A stretch of 64,000 bases of DNA from Sphingobacteriales bacterium 16-39-50 (GTDB taxonomy: Bacteria; Bacteroidota; Bacteroidia; Sphingobacteriales; Sphingobacteriaceae), in NCBI GenBank assembly GCA_002257025.1, contig NCHA01000001.1, positions 310,001 through 374,000 on the forward strand, given 5' to 3'. Position 1 is the stretch's first letter. The number at the start of each line of letters is the position of its first letter. The notes under the pieces are model-generated. The model saw nothing but the letters and a program-made list of their open reading frames with translations. It did not search any database and was not told where the DNA came from. The position numbers and the translations under genes were made by a program. Below, one piece after another: positions 38,526 to 47,159 of this stretch.

Positions 38526-40028
38526 TTAATTAACAGAGGAAGATTTCAATTTATTCAGGGTATAACATATCAGTTTATTATTCAGCGAATTACCTGTTGA
38601 AGTTTTAATGTCTCCCAAATTCAATTCATAAACGTAACCGGGCTTTAAGCTTGCCAAAGTCAATGATACTTTCTTACGGTCATTAGAAATTTTGATACCG
38701 GTAACAGGAACATTTTGAATATCAAACTGATCGGAACCATATTTGCTTTGGTATTTATAATAGTAGTGCCGGAATTTGAAATTTTCAGGATTTATAGCAG
38801 TCGATACATCCAGGGGTTCTGTAAAGATTAGATCAAAGCCCTTTTCAGTCAGATTCATACTATAAATATCTGCAGGTTGCTTACCTGTGAAAACGATTCG
38901 TTGAATACCCATATCCCCAAGCCAACCATGGGCGTTCTGCCCAATCCATAAACTTCCATCAGGTGCAAATGCTAATCTGTTGTTCCCTTTTCGCAGGCCA
39001 TTTCCATCAATAAATGGAATACAGGCACCTTGTAACTCACCACCAACCCGCTCAAGCATTACTCTAACAATCCTTTCCTTATTCATCTCACCGATAATCA
39101 ACTGTCCCGAGAAAGGCCCAAATTTACCTGATGTATTATCGCAGACAGGCTGGGTTGGTGAGTTTGCAATAATACCATGCGGAAATAAGACGGCGCCTCT
39201 GGTTCGCATGCTATCCAAAACCGGTATTGGTAACAAAAATGGATTACCTCTATTCCATCCCTTTTGCCAAACCAAACTTCCCGGGTGGCCATAAAACCTT
39301 CCTTCCTGAACATGATGCAAGGGACTTGTACCAATCCAGTCACCCTGGTTATCGGTTGCAAACAAATTACCTTCAAGATCGAATCCAATTCCATTTGGAG
39401 AACGGAAACCAGAGGCAAAAGGTTGCAATTTACCATCCTTGCCTAACTTCATCATCCACCCACGATAAGGTAAATTTGAAAACATCTGCCCTTTGCTGCC
39501 ACTCTCACGGCCAAGAGGATTGATTTGACCACGAACTTCTGACCTGATGTTTCCCCCTCCTGATGAAGAATTCAGGGCAATAAACAGATTGTCGTCTTTA
39601 TCCTTAACCGGACCGTAATTGAATTCATGATAATTACCTGAAAGTCCGAAATCATCCGTAACCTTTTCATACAGATCTGCAATTCCATCTCCATCAGTAT
39701 CTTTAACCCTTGTTAATTCGGGACGTTGCATTATTAATAATTCAGAATTACTGATTACCAGAATCCCTAATGGATCATGGAGACCTTCAGCGAATAATTT
39801 CCATTCCTTTGTTAAGGTATTGTAGGTCATTACCTCACCTCTGGTAAAAGATGCTACAAGGCGGCCGTCTGGTAAAAATTCAACAGCACCGGTCTCACTT
39901 GTTAATCCATCAGGCATTTTGATTGTTTCAACCCTGTAAGATTCATTTGTTATCTGAGAAAAAAGACGCTCCGGGCACGTAAAAAGCAACATTACTGTAA
40001 TATAAATGGAAATCACTTTATATTTCAT
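38526..40028 (-). CDS. Secreted sorbosone-dehydrogenase-like beta-propeller
   Basis: 500 aa with a signal peptide ending near L-F-S-Q. The body is a six-bladed propeller of the soluble sugar-dehydrogenase/PVC membrane-dehydrogenase type: G-A-V-E-F-L-P-D-G-R-L-V-A-S, D-P-L-G-I-L-V, V-K-D-T-D-G-D-G-I-A-D, H-E-F-N-Y-G-P-V-K-D-K-D-D-N-L-F-I-A, G-F-R-S-P-N-G-I-G-F-D-L-E-G-N-L-F-A-T-D-N-Q-G-D-W, and F-A-P-D-G-S-L-W-I-G-Q. A C-terminal Fn3-like domain follows (residues about 395-495). Its ATG overlaps the stop of the upstream cupredoxin gene by 4 bp (ATGA), a strong sign that the two proteins work together, probably as a sugar dehydrogenase and its copper electron acceptor. Confidence 0.85.
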   Translation of the reverse strand: MKYKVISIYITVMLLFTCPERLFSQITNESYRVETIKMPDGLTSETGAVEFLPDGRLVASFTRGEVMTYNTLTKEWKLFAEGLHDPLGILVISNSELLIMQRPELTRVKDTDGDGIADLYEKVTDDFGLSGNYHEFNYGPVKDKDDNLFIALNSSSGGGNIRSEVRGQINPLGRESGSKGQMFSNLPYRGWMMKLGKDGKLQPFASGFRSPNGIGFDLEGNLFATDNQGDWIGTSPLHHVQEGRFYGHPGSLVWQKGWNRGNPFLLPIPVLDSMRTRGAVLFPHGIIANSPTQPVCDNTSGKFGPFSGQLIIGEMNKERIVRVMLERVGGELQGACIPFIDGNGLRKGNNRLAFAPDGSLWIGQNAHGWLGDMGIQRIVFTGKQPADIYSMNLTEKGFDLIFTEPLDVSTAINPENFKFRHYYYKYQSKYGSDQFDIQNVPVTGIKISNDRKKVSLTLASLKPGYVYELNLGDIKTSTGNSLNNKLICYTLNKLKSSSVN

Positions 40029-41176
40029 AATAGTCCCCCCTCCTTAACACTCATAATAATGCTGAATTCTCTGGCCTCTTTTGATGTTAATTTCAATCTA
40101 TTCCCCTCCCATGATCCAGTTAAAGCTTCATATTTAACTCCATCAGATTGATCGGTATTAAACCAGACAGTGCTTTTAACATTAGGAATCCTGAAGGTCC
40201 TGCTCAGTCCTTTACCATCAGCTTTTGGTAGAATCAGTTCATAAACATCAATTCCGTTAATTGTGTAATGAAATTCAGGATAGCGTTTAATGAGTTTATA
40301 TCCTTTGTAATCTAATTTTGGCGCATTATTATCAGCACTAAATGATAGCGGAAATTGAGTTTTATCCCTAAAAAACAAATTTCCTACAACTTTAGCGGAT
40401 ACATCACCCTTACCTTTCCATAATTCAGAATTATCAAGGAAGCCACCTCTCCATGCGAAACGTAACTTACAGGTACCAGCATCCCAGCAGTAGGATAAAT
40501 CACCAGGGAGACTAACTGCAATGGCCGCAGGACTCGCCCCATCTATAAAAACCCTGTAAATATATGGTGATACGGGGGTGTAAGGATGTAACGCTTTGAT
40601 TTTTACAGCCTGATCCTCTCCCTTAACCTGATGATTAGTATGCTGAGTACCCGAAAAAGAATTATCCCCAACTCTTCGGTTTGGAGGAATATTGGAATCA
40701 TCTTTTAGTTCAGGCATTCGACCATCTGAGTTAACATACATTGCACCAAACATGATAAAGCCATGGCCCGGAAGTGTACATACATAAGGGTACACTCCTT
40801 CCTGTTTAGGTGCTGTAAAACTCAGCGTTCTGAACTGATTGGGATTGACGACCGGGATTGACCACAAAACAGATGAGGAAATTGGAATATAGTCCATTTC
40901 CGGACCTTTTTGACCTAACTTAAGTGCCTCATTTACAACTTCAAGCCTTGCTCCGGGTTTTGTGATGAGAAGATTATGACTCATGTCATCACTGTTACTG
41001 AAAATCAGGTTTAATTTTTCGCCTGGCTTAACATTAAACCTTACCAGATCGAATTGAAGACCAACAAGAACATCAATTTTTATGGTTCTGACTGTATCTG
41101 TAGTATTCTGCGCATACAGTTGTACAATTGACAGAATAGCCATCATCAAGGAAAATATCTTTTTATCAGGCCTCAT
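40025..41176 (-). CDS. Exported azurin-like cupredoxin with C-terminal beta domain
   Basis: 383 aa from the ATG at 41176. A signal peptide ends in L-Y-A-Q. The cupredoxin domain spans residues about 30-150 with type-1 copper ligands His67 (D-M-S-H-N-L), Cys133 (Y-V-C-T-L-P), His138 (P-G-H-G) and Met142 (F-I-M), as in azurin/plastocyanin-like proteins. Residues about 185-383 form a separate beta-rich domain (P-Y-I-Y-R-V-F-I-D-G-A-S-P, C-W-D-A-G-T-C-K-L-R-F-A-W-R-G-G-F-L-D) found beside haem or dehydrogenase modules in planctomycete-style proteins. It likely shuttles electrons from the propeller dehydrogenase encoded immediately downstream, with which it overlaps by 4 bp. Confidence 0.88.
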   Translation of the reverse strand: MRPDKKIFSLMMAILSIVQLYAQNTTDTVRTIKIDVLVGLQFDLVRFNVKPGEKLNLIFSNSDDMSHNLLITKPGARLEVVNEALKLGQKGPEMDYIPISSSVLWSIPVVNPNQFRTLSFTAPKQEGVYPYVCTLPGHGFIMFGAMYVNSDGRMPELKDDSNIPPNRRVGDNSFSGTQHTNHQVKGEDQAVKIKALHPYTPVSPYIYRVFIDGASPAAIAVSLPGDLSYCWDAGTCKLRFAWRGGFLDNSELWKGKGDVSAKVVGNLFFRDKTQFPLSFSADNNAPKLDYKGYKLIKRYPEFHYTINGIDVYELILPKADGKGLSRTFRIPNVKSTVWFNTDQSDGVKYEALTGSWEGNRLKLTSKEAREFSIIMSVKEGGLL

Positions 41177-41204
41177 CAATGCACAATTTAATAATGGTTA
41201 AAAT

Positions 41205-42578
41205 CTAAAACATCGACTGATAATGATCTGAGGGCTCAAATATCCCCCCACTTCTATCATAAAAATCAGAACTTAGTTCAAAAACCCCATTTTTCGGAAT
41301 CATCCAGGAAGCTTGTGCAGCAGGATGGTAATTAACCATATTTTTCCAGTTAACATAGTTCATATCCCCGTTTGTTTCCATCATACCCATATTTATAACA
41401 GGAAATGGTGCAAGATGGGCTGCCAGATTTTTGTTCCAATCAATTAAGATAGGATTCACAGTTAAATCAGCACACATACAAGGAACATTTCTTTCTGCGG
41501 CAAGTTTGGCAATCTTTATCGACAGACTGAGTGTTTTTGCAATACCTTTCAGTACCATGACCTTATATCCCTGATCAAGGCGTTTTATTGCAGATTGTTC
41601 ATCATGCACGCTTTCATCTGCACCGATCCTAAGGTCTATATCTGCGACACTTTCTTCATTATTTTCATTCAAAGGCTCTTCAATTAACAGAATCTGATCA
41701 AAGGCGCCAATCTTACGTGCATGATCCAGATATTTTAAAAGAGTTTCCTTTTTCTCATACCGGGCATTTGCATCTATCGTATAAATCAATTTACCATTTT
41801 CGGTCTGGTTGGTTCGAAGATCTTTAAGGGTTTCATGGATCAGGCTTAATCTGTTAATATCAGCTTCAATCATCTCTGACTGAGTACCGGGTGCACCTGA
41901 TTTGATTTTAAAAACAAAATATCCTTGTTTTACAGCATTTTTCAAATCCTCCATAGGCATGCCATAGGGTATTTGGTACATGATTGCAATTTTTTTATTC
42001 CTATGGGATAAGGCCTTTTTATACTGCTCAGGAATCATATCCTCAAAACTGCTGAATTTATTTTCAGCAGCATAGGTAAGCCAGGCAGCATTATCCACAC
42101 CAACCAAAGCGTTATAGACAAAATTGATGTTCAGATCCTGTTTGGCTGTAATTATTTTGCCATCTTGAATAACAGCAGGCAAAATTTTATCAAGCAATTC
42201 AGGAGGTGTTCTGAATGGAGTTTTTTTGACGTGTTCAAGAGCTTTGTTGACCAGGTTGTACATCATTGCATTCCCTTCAGTTTCTGACTGGCGCGGAAAT
42301 AAATCAGAATCTCCATACAGAACACTCTGTGTCGCTAAACCTATCCTGGAGATACCTGAATCAGATTGCATTCTGGAGGCTACCTGCCATAATTCAGTTA
42401 AATATCCTCCCTTAAATCCAAAAGGACGAATAAGCTTTTCTCTTTCAAAGCCCGACTGTGTCCGGACAATATTAATCATTTTTAAAGCAGCAGAATCAGC
42501 AGCATAAAGGTCAGTGAGATTCATAGAACTTAAGGCAGCTAAAGCGCCGGCACTTTTAACAAATCTTCTTCTGTCCAT
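41205..42578 (-). CDS. Tat-exported enolase-superfamily (mandelate racemase/muconate lactonizing-like) enzyme
   Basis: 457 aa. M-D-R-R-R-F-V-K-S-A-G-A-L-A-A-L is a twin-arginine signal. The enolase-superfamily active site is intact: K-I-K at 224-226, Asp269 in T-I-D-A-N-A-R-Y, Glu300 in L-I-E-E-P, Asp321/Glu322 in I-G-A-D-E-S, and Lys344 in M-V-L-K-G. The K-x-K plus distal Lys arrangement matches the MLE/dipeptide-epimerase/NSAR subgroup more than sugar-acid dehydratases with His bases. Such enzymes abstract a proton alpha to a carboxylate (racemisation, cycloisomerisation or dehydration). It lies between the DapA-family gene (35 bp upstream) and the cupredoxin gene (28 bp downstream). Export of such an enzyme is unusual. 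Confidence 0.87.
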   Translation of the reverse strand: MDRRRFVKSAGALAALSSMNLTDLYAADSAALKMINIVRTQSGFEREKLIRPFGFKGGYLTELWQVASRMQSDSGISRIGLATQSVLYGDSDLFPRQSETEGNAMMYNLVNKALEHVKKTPFRTPPELLDKILPAVIQDGKIITAKQDLNINFVYNALVGVDNAAWLTYAAENKFSSFEDMIPEQYKKALSHRNKKIAIMYQIPYGMPMEDLKNAVKQGYFVFKIKSGAPGTQSEMIEADINRLSLIHETLKDLRTNQTENGKLIYTIDANARYEKKETLLKYLDHARKIGAFDQILLIEEPLNENNEESVADIDLRIGADESVHDEQSAIKRLDQGYKVMVLKGIAKTLSLSIKIAKLAAERNVPCMCADLTVNPILIDWNKNLAAHLAPFPVINMGMMETNGDMNYVNWKNMVNYHPAAQASWMIPKNGVFELSSDFYDRSGGIFEPSDHYQSMF

Positions 42579-42613
42579 CTTGAATTTATAAAAATTAATT
42601 AATCCGGGAATAG

Positions 42614-43687
42614 CTATTTAGATAGAAATTCTGCAAGCAGAAGTTCTTTAACAAACTGATCATCAATAAGATGAGGATAAGCCTTACACACCCGATCAAT
42701 TTCTTCCATCTGTCCTGGTGATAATTCTTCCTTAGGATTCAGGCACCAGCGGCCTTCCAGTAAACCCTGTCTGCGTAAGACCTCATGAATACCCGGAATG
42801 CATCCGTGGAAATTATTTGCAGGATCAAAAATTGCAGCATTCATATCCGTCACCTCAATTCCTTTCGTCAGTAATTCCGCAACTCCCTTATTACCATTGG
42901 CTTTACAGGCCTTTATTTCATCAAGCAACTTAACAGCTGCCCTTGTCCATACGGCCCAATGACCAAGCAAGCCACCAACAAACTCTTTCTCAACCCGTTT
43001 ACCATTAATAGCGAAACTGTATTTCGTCAACAGATCAGGTATGATATTATCATCATTACCTGTGTATAAATCGATTTCATTACATCTTGAGGATGCGCAC
43101 ACCGCTCTGACTACATCGAGGGTCTGGTAACGGTTAAAAGCGGCAACTTTAATTGCCTCTATATTTTTGATTTCGGCGAATTCCTGCCAGAATTCATATG
43201 TAAAGATACGGCCACCAACAGAAGGTTGAAGGTAAAATCCAATAACAGGCATAACAGCCGCCACATCACGAACACGCTGCAGAATTGCTTTTTCAGTCCA
43301 TGATTGAAGTCCGCCCATACTCAGTAGCCCAAGATCAAAACCATATTTCAATGCTGTTTCAGCTTCTTTTACTGCCTGTGCAGTTGGTCCGCAAATTCCG
43401 GCAATTTTAATAAATGGTCTACCTGGTTTTGAAGCATCTATCTCATCTGAGACAACCCTCAAAACGGTTTCAAATAAGTTAATTTCCGGATCCCTGATCT
43501 CAAATTGTGTTGAATGCACTGCAACAGCAAGGCCTCCGGCCCCTGTAGCAACATAATATCTTGCAAGTCCTCTCTGACGAGCTTCATCAAACTGCCGGGA
43601 AGAGTTTAAAGCTAATGGAATTGCAGGTAAAACTGTTCCACTTTGCAGTAAACTTTTAAGAGCCGGATCTAAAGTTTTAGTTGACAT
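42614..43687 (-). CDS. DapA-family (dihydrodipicolinate synthase/N-acetylneuraminate lyase superfamily) lyase
   Basis: 357 aa from the ATG at 43687; a TTG at 43699 adds four residues. It is a TIM barrel with G-A-G-G-L-A-V-A near strand 2, the conserved Tyr in V-I-G-F-Y-L-Q-P-S-V-G-G, and the Schiff-base Lys in I-E-A-I-K-V-A-A-F-N. The C-terminus (after about residue 290) is longer than in DapA (about 292 aa) and holds H-G-C-I-P-G-I-H-E-V-L-R-R-Q-G-L-L-E-G. Class I aldolases of this group cleave or form 2-oxo acids, including 2-keto-3-deoxy sugar acids. It is cytoplasmic. Located 29 bp after the SDR gene and followed by the enolase-superfamily gene, consistent with a sugar-acid pathway. Confidence 0.87.
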   Translation of the reverse strand: MSTKTLDPALKSLLQSGTVLPAIPLALNSSRQFDEARQRGLARYYVATGAGGLAVAVHSTQFEIRDPEINLFETVLRVVSDEIDASKPGRPFIKIAGICGPTAQAVKEAETALKYGFDLGLLSMGGLQSWTEKAILQRVRDVAAVMPVIGFYLQPSVGGRIFTYEFWQEFAEIKNIEAIKVAAFNRYQTLDVVRAVCASSRCNEIDLYTGNDDNIIPDLLTKYSFAINGKRVEKEFVGGLLGHWAVWTRAAVKLLDEIKACKANGNKGVAELLTKGIEVTDMNAAIFDPANNFHGCIPGIHEVLRRQGLLEGRWCLNPKEELSPGQMEEIDRVCKAYPHLIDDQFVKELLLAEFLSK

Positions 43688-43716
43688 ATTTCTGATCAAA
43701 TTATCTTCAAATTTAT

Positions 43717-44733
43717 TTAAAACTGACCTTTTCTTTCCTGAAAATGAGTCGGCTTATTAATCATCTTACCACCACCCTGAAGCCATGCCACAGTCATTTC
43801 AATCATATCACGGACTGTTACTCTTGGATAGCCAAATAACTTATGTGCTTTGGAGGCATTGTTCAATAATGCATTGGGTTGAGGATCATTAATAAACAAT
43901 GGCTCTTTATTCATTAAAAGTCCAAACTGCTCTGCAAGCCATTTAACTGATAAAGTCTCCGGACCGGTTACATTCAGAATATTTGCCGGAACTTCGCAAT
44001 GCAGCAATGAACGAATTGCGATCTCATTCGCATCACCCTGCCAGATCACATTCACACTACCGGTTGTAAGATCAATGGCCCTTCCCTCATTTACAGACTT
44101 TGCAATCTCGAGCAAAACTCCGTAACGCAGGTCAATAGCATAATTTAAACGGTAAATCAAAGTTGGAATCTGATATCGTTCAGAAAAATACTGAAAGATC
44201 CGCTCCCTGCCTAAACACGACTGACCGTATTCCCCTACTGGCGCGGGAACATGATCCTCAGAAAGACCGCCTGAGCCAATTGGTGTGAAGGGATAAACAT
44301 TTCCTGTAGAAAAGGCTACGATACGTGAATCTTTATATCGTTCAGCAACACGCCCGGGCAGATAAGAATTCATAGCCCATGTAAAAGGTTCTTTTCCTGT
44401 AGTTCCGAATTTGGTACCAGCAAGATAAATTATATTTGATGCATCAGGTAAAGCAGCAAGATCCTTTTCATTTAACAGATCGGCAGATATCGTTTCAATA
44501 CCATCTGCTTCAAGTTCTTTACGAGTACCTGCTTCAGAGAAACGCGAAATCCCAATAATTTTTTTGTTGATTCCCGCCTGAGTTATAGCTCTGCGAGCCA
44601 ATTTCGCCATACTCGGCCCCATTTTCCCACCAACACCCAACAGAATTATGTCCCCATCGATCTTTGCAATATCGTTGATCAAAGCATCTGTTGGCTTTAA
44701 TAATTCTTGTTCTAATACTTCTAAATCAGTCAT
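43717..44733 (-). CDS. NAD-dependent epimerase/dehydratase-like SDR protein, atypical active site
   Basis: 338 aa, cytoplasmic. The Rossmann start is I-L-L-G-V-G-G-K-M-G-P-S-M-A. A-F-S-T-G-N-V-Y provides the Ser/Thr of the active site. The catalytic motif reads E-Y-G-Q-S-C-L-G-R-E, so the Tyr is present but the usual Lys of YxxxK is Cys. L-N-V-T-G-P-E-T-L-S-V is the extended-SDR C-terminal block. It may oxidise a sugar or sugar acid by a modified mechanism, or only bind nucleotide. A 172-bp gap separates it from the upstream Gfo/Idh/MocA gene, so it may have its own promoter. The DapA-family gene follows closely (29 bp). Confidence 0.83.
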   Translation of the reverse strand: MTDLEVLEQELLKPTDALINDIAKIDGDIILLGVGGKMGPSMAKLARRAITQAGINKKIIGISRFSEAGTRKELEADGIETISADLLNEKDLAALPDASNIIYLAGTKFGTTGKEPFTWAMNSYLPGRVAERYKDSRIVAFSTGNVYPFTPIGSGGLSEDHVPAPVGEYGQSCLGRERIFQYFSERYQIPTLIYRLNYAIDLRYGVLLEIAKSVNEGRAIDLTTGSVNVIWQGDANEIAIRSLLHCEVPANILNVTGPETLSVKWLAEQFGLLMNKEPLFINDPQPNALLNNASKAHKLFGYPRVTVRDMIEMTVAWLQGGGKMINKPTHFQERKGQF

Positions 44734-44905
44734 TTTTAATCTTAATTATATAACAATTCATTAACACGATCATCTTACAGGATCATGATCAGGCAAAAAA
44801 TTCTATGCTTCAGCCAGTGCTGAAAAATACAAAACTATTTTTGTAACCTATATTCTATCTCAACAAAGCCCTGCATCCCAATTAAACCCTGTTATTATTC
44901 TGAAT

Positions 44906-46309
44906 TTATTTTTTTGAAGCCATTTCTGCAGCTTTTGTAGTTGTGTAATACTTGGCGAGCATATTTGGTACTTCCCAGGCTGGCAGTTCTGTTCCTTTTA
45001 AATAAGTCAGATAATTTTTTACAACTTCAGCAAAATGTTCTTCATGAGGTACTTTAAGCTTTTCAGGTATGATCAACTCCCATTCTTTGCCAGCTTTCTT
45101 CACAGCAAGACCAGGATATAAAGCTTGCAACCTTCCTATTGCATCCATTAATTGTTTTTCAGAATTAGGTCCCGAATTCAGTAATTCAAGATAAACAACC
45201 GGCTTATAGTTTTGCTCTTTACCCTGTCTGATTAAGATATTGGCTTTAGTTCCCCTCATTTTAGCAAAATGTGTATCTCCAGATCCTTCAGGTGCTTCAT
45301 AATTCCATTTTATCCCAACACGGGCATGAACGCCTTTAATCGTATAATTCATTTCACCATTTGACATTACATTCAATATTCCATTTTTGATGTATTTCTG
45401 AAGATAATCCGGGAACTGGTCTTTTTTAGTTGATTTCTGAAACTGTTCCAGATTGAGCTGAGTAGCCCATTCTTTTGCAGAAAGCATATTGATATCCTTC
45501 TTATAATCAAGGACTACATCAGGAAAACATTCCCACTGAATAAGGTCTACCATATGTGTGGTTATATCCACCAGTCCGCGACCCTCCTGTTCCACATCAA
45601 AGAACCATGCCGGTCTTACCAGGGGCTTACCTGATACATTTTTATAGAAATGATGAACACTTTCCTGCATCACTGCCGGATTATCAGGAGTCCCTTTTTC
45701 CAAGGAGCCAAAAAATGCGGTATCCTGACTTAATGCACGCTGAAGAACGTAGTAAATATTATAGCGTTCTGTCATGATATCGTACAAAACAACGTTTTTC
45801 TCCTTTGCTTTTGCAAAGGCATTTTCAAGTGACCTGAACCCATCCTGATCAATTGCCAATGGCTTATCAGCAAGTACATTCATTCCTGAATCAATTGCCC
45901 GGCTGATATAATTCGTCTTTAACTTATTATTACCAGAAATAATAACCACATTCCCCGCCTTATCACTGAACATTTTTTCAAGGTAATCAGGTCCGCGGTA
46001 AATTTCATGTTTCCATGATGTCGGGTTCTCCTCCCTTGAATTATAACTATCTACCAGTTTCATGTGATTATCTAATTCTGATCCGTCTGGAGCATAGATG
46101 TGAACCACTGAATCGATCTCTTCATACATGGACTTTTGGAGTAATGCTGCATGAAAATGACCCGGATCAAGAGTGATAACACGTATTTTCTCCTCTTTCG
46201 AATCACTCGCTACCTCTTTATTTCCACAACTGTTAGATCCGAGTAAAATAACTGCACCAAGTATCAGGAACGTATTTCTCGTAAATGAGAATGTCTGTTT
46301 ATTCTTCAT
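44906..46309 (-). CDS. Lipoprotein Gfo/Idh/MocA family oxidoreductase
   Basis: 467 aa. The N-terminus ends a hydrophobic stretch with L-L-G-S-N-S-C-G, a lipoprotein box, so this oxidoreductase is membrane-tethered outside the cytoplasm. The fold shows I-R-V-I-T-L-D-P-G-H-F-H-A-A-L-L in place of the classical glycine loop, V-V-I-I-S-G-N-N, M-N-V-L-A-D-K-P-L-A-I (the D-K-P exit motif), and D-I-T-T-H-M-V-D-L-I-Q-W with candidate catalytic His. A putative oxidoreductase C-terminal domain follows. It lies 26 bp after the DUF1080 gene. DUF1080 proteins are annotated as 3-keto-disaccharide hydrolases and are known to partner Gfo/Idh/MocA enzymes that form 3-keto-sugars, so this pair may cleave a glycoside oxidatively (inference). 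Confidence 0.88.
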   Translation of the reverse strand: MKNKQTFSFTRNTFLILGAVILLGSNSCGNKEVASDSKEEKIRVITLDPGHFHAALLQKSMYEEIDSVVHIYAPDGSELDNHMKLVDSYNSREENPTSWKHEIYRGPDYLEKMFSDKAGNVVIISGNNKLKTNYISRAIDSGMNVLADKPLAIDQDGFRSLENAFAKAKEKNVVLYDIMTERYNIYYVLQRALSQDTAFFGSLEKGTPDNPAVMQESVHHFYKNVSGKPLVRPAWFFDVEQEGRGLVDITTHMVDLIQWECFPDVVLDYKKDINMLSAKEWATQLNLEQFQKSTKKDQFPDYLQKYIKNGILNVMSNGEMNYTIKGVHARVGIKWNYEAPEGSGDTHFAKMRGTKANILIRQGKEQNYKPVVYLELLNSGPNSEKQLMDAIGRLQALYPGLAVKKAGKEWELIIPEKLKVPHEEHFAEVVKNYLTYLKGTELPAWEVPNMLAKYYTTTKAAEMASKK

Positions 46310-46335
46310 AAATTAAATTTTAATGGTCAATTTTC

Positions 46336-47019
46336 TTATAATTCCCTTATTTGAATATTCTTAAAGTAAGCCTTATTTCCATGATCCTGAAGCCCTATCT
46401 TGCCCTCCGGGGATAATCCATAATCAGGATATTCTTTCCATTTACCTTCAGATCTAAGCTTATGCCATGCCCTGGTCCATGCTTTAAATTTAACAATCCG
46501 GATACCGTTGAGCCAATGTTCTACACGCCCATTATTAAAGATAATCCGGGAAGTATTCCATTCCCCTACCGGTTTAAGTATCTTATTTTCACCTGGAGAA
46601 TACATTGCATAATCGGCACCGGCCTTTTGTGAATCTTCCAGTTTAGCAGGAAAATTTACGTCATCAATAATCTGATATTCAGGTGAGGTCTCGATTGCCC
46701 TTTTGTACTTTGGATCTTCAACAATATGATAGAAAACACCACTATTGCTCCCTTTGTCAACTTTCCATTCCCATCTTAGTTCAAAATTCCGGAATGAGTG
46801 ATCGGTGATAATATCTCCTGATCCACTGGGACCTTTAGCTCCTAAACAAACCAGAGAGCCATTTTCTATCTTCCAGTTTTTAATTTCTTTAGCGCTGTTA
46901 AAGTGGTGCCAGCCATTCAGACTCTTCCCATCAAAAAGACTGATCCATCCTTTACCGGGATCAGCTATAGAGGTGTAAGTGATAAAAATAAAGGCTAAAA
47001 GCAAGAAGACTCTTTTCAT
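46336..47019 (-). CDS. DUF1080 protein (3-keto-disaccharide hydrolase family), secreted
   Basis: 227 aa with a signal peptide (F-L-L-L-A-F-I-F-I-T-Y-T-S-I-A). The DUF1080 jelly roll begins with W-I-S-L-F-D-G-K-S-L-N-G-W-H and shows E-L-R-W-E-W-K-V-D-K-G-S-N-S-G-V-F-Y-H, Y-E/Q-I-I-D-D, P-V-G-E-W-N-T-S-R-I, V-E-H-W-L-N-G and the closing G-K-I-G-L-Q-D-H-G. Conserved acidic and His residues of the family are present. Known members act on 3-keto-glycosides. A copy of the operator lies only 10-23 bp upstream of the ATG, so bound repressor would block initiation directly. First gene of the unit with the Gfo/Idh/MocA lipoprotein. Confidence 0.92.
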   Translation of the reverse strand: MKRVFLLLAFIFITYTSIADPGKGWISLFDGKSLNGWHHFNSAKEIKNWKIENGSLVCLGAKGPSGSGDIITDHSFRNFELRWEWKVDKGSNSGVFYHIVEDPKYKRAIETSPEYQIIDDVNFPAKLEDSQKAGADYAMYSPGENKILKPVGEWNTSRIIFNNGRVEHWLNGIRIVKFKAWTRAWHKLRSEGKWKEYPDYGLSPEGKIGLQDHGNKAYFKNIQIREL

Positions 47020-47028
47020 TAAATTTTC

Positions 47029-47042
47029 CGTTTACGTACACG
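47029..47042. promoter_or_regulatory. LacI-type operator copy 4 (DUF1080 leader)
   Basis: CGTTTACGTACACG, ending 10 bp before the DUF1080 ATG. It differs from copies 1 and 3 at one position. The location inside the likely leader region suggests control by roadblock or by overlap with a start site close to the gene. Confidence 0.75.
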
Positions 47043-47159
47043 TAAATATAGGAGATTTCATTCTGAATTTTAAATTGAGATAGATATAGTGACGGAAACA
47101 TTAAAACGAGGATTTAGAATGATATGAAATTGCTATCTATTTCCTATTCCCCGTTTCCT

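Noticed and set aside
44781..44790. GATCATGATC palindrome in the same gap, considered as an operator.
   Set aside because: It occurs once, is not related to the TACGTA element, and ten-base palindromes of this kind arise by chance in AT-rich DNA.
44809..44824. Six-base stem (TTCAGC/GCTGAA) between the Gfo/Idh/MocA lipoprotein and the SDR gene, considered as a terminator.
   Set aside because: The stem is short and the nearest T-run on the minus strand lies eight bases away, so it does not meet the pattern of an intrinsic terminator.
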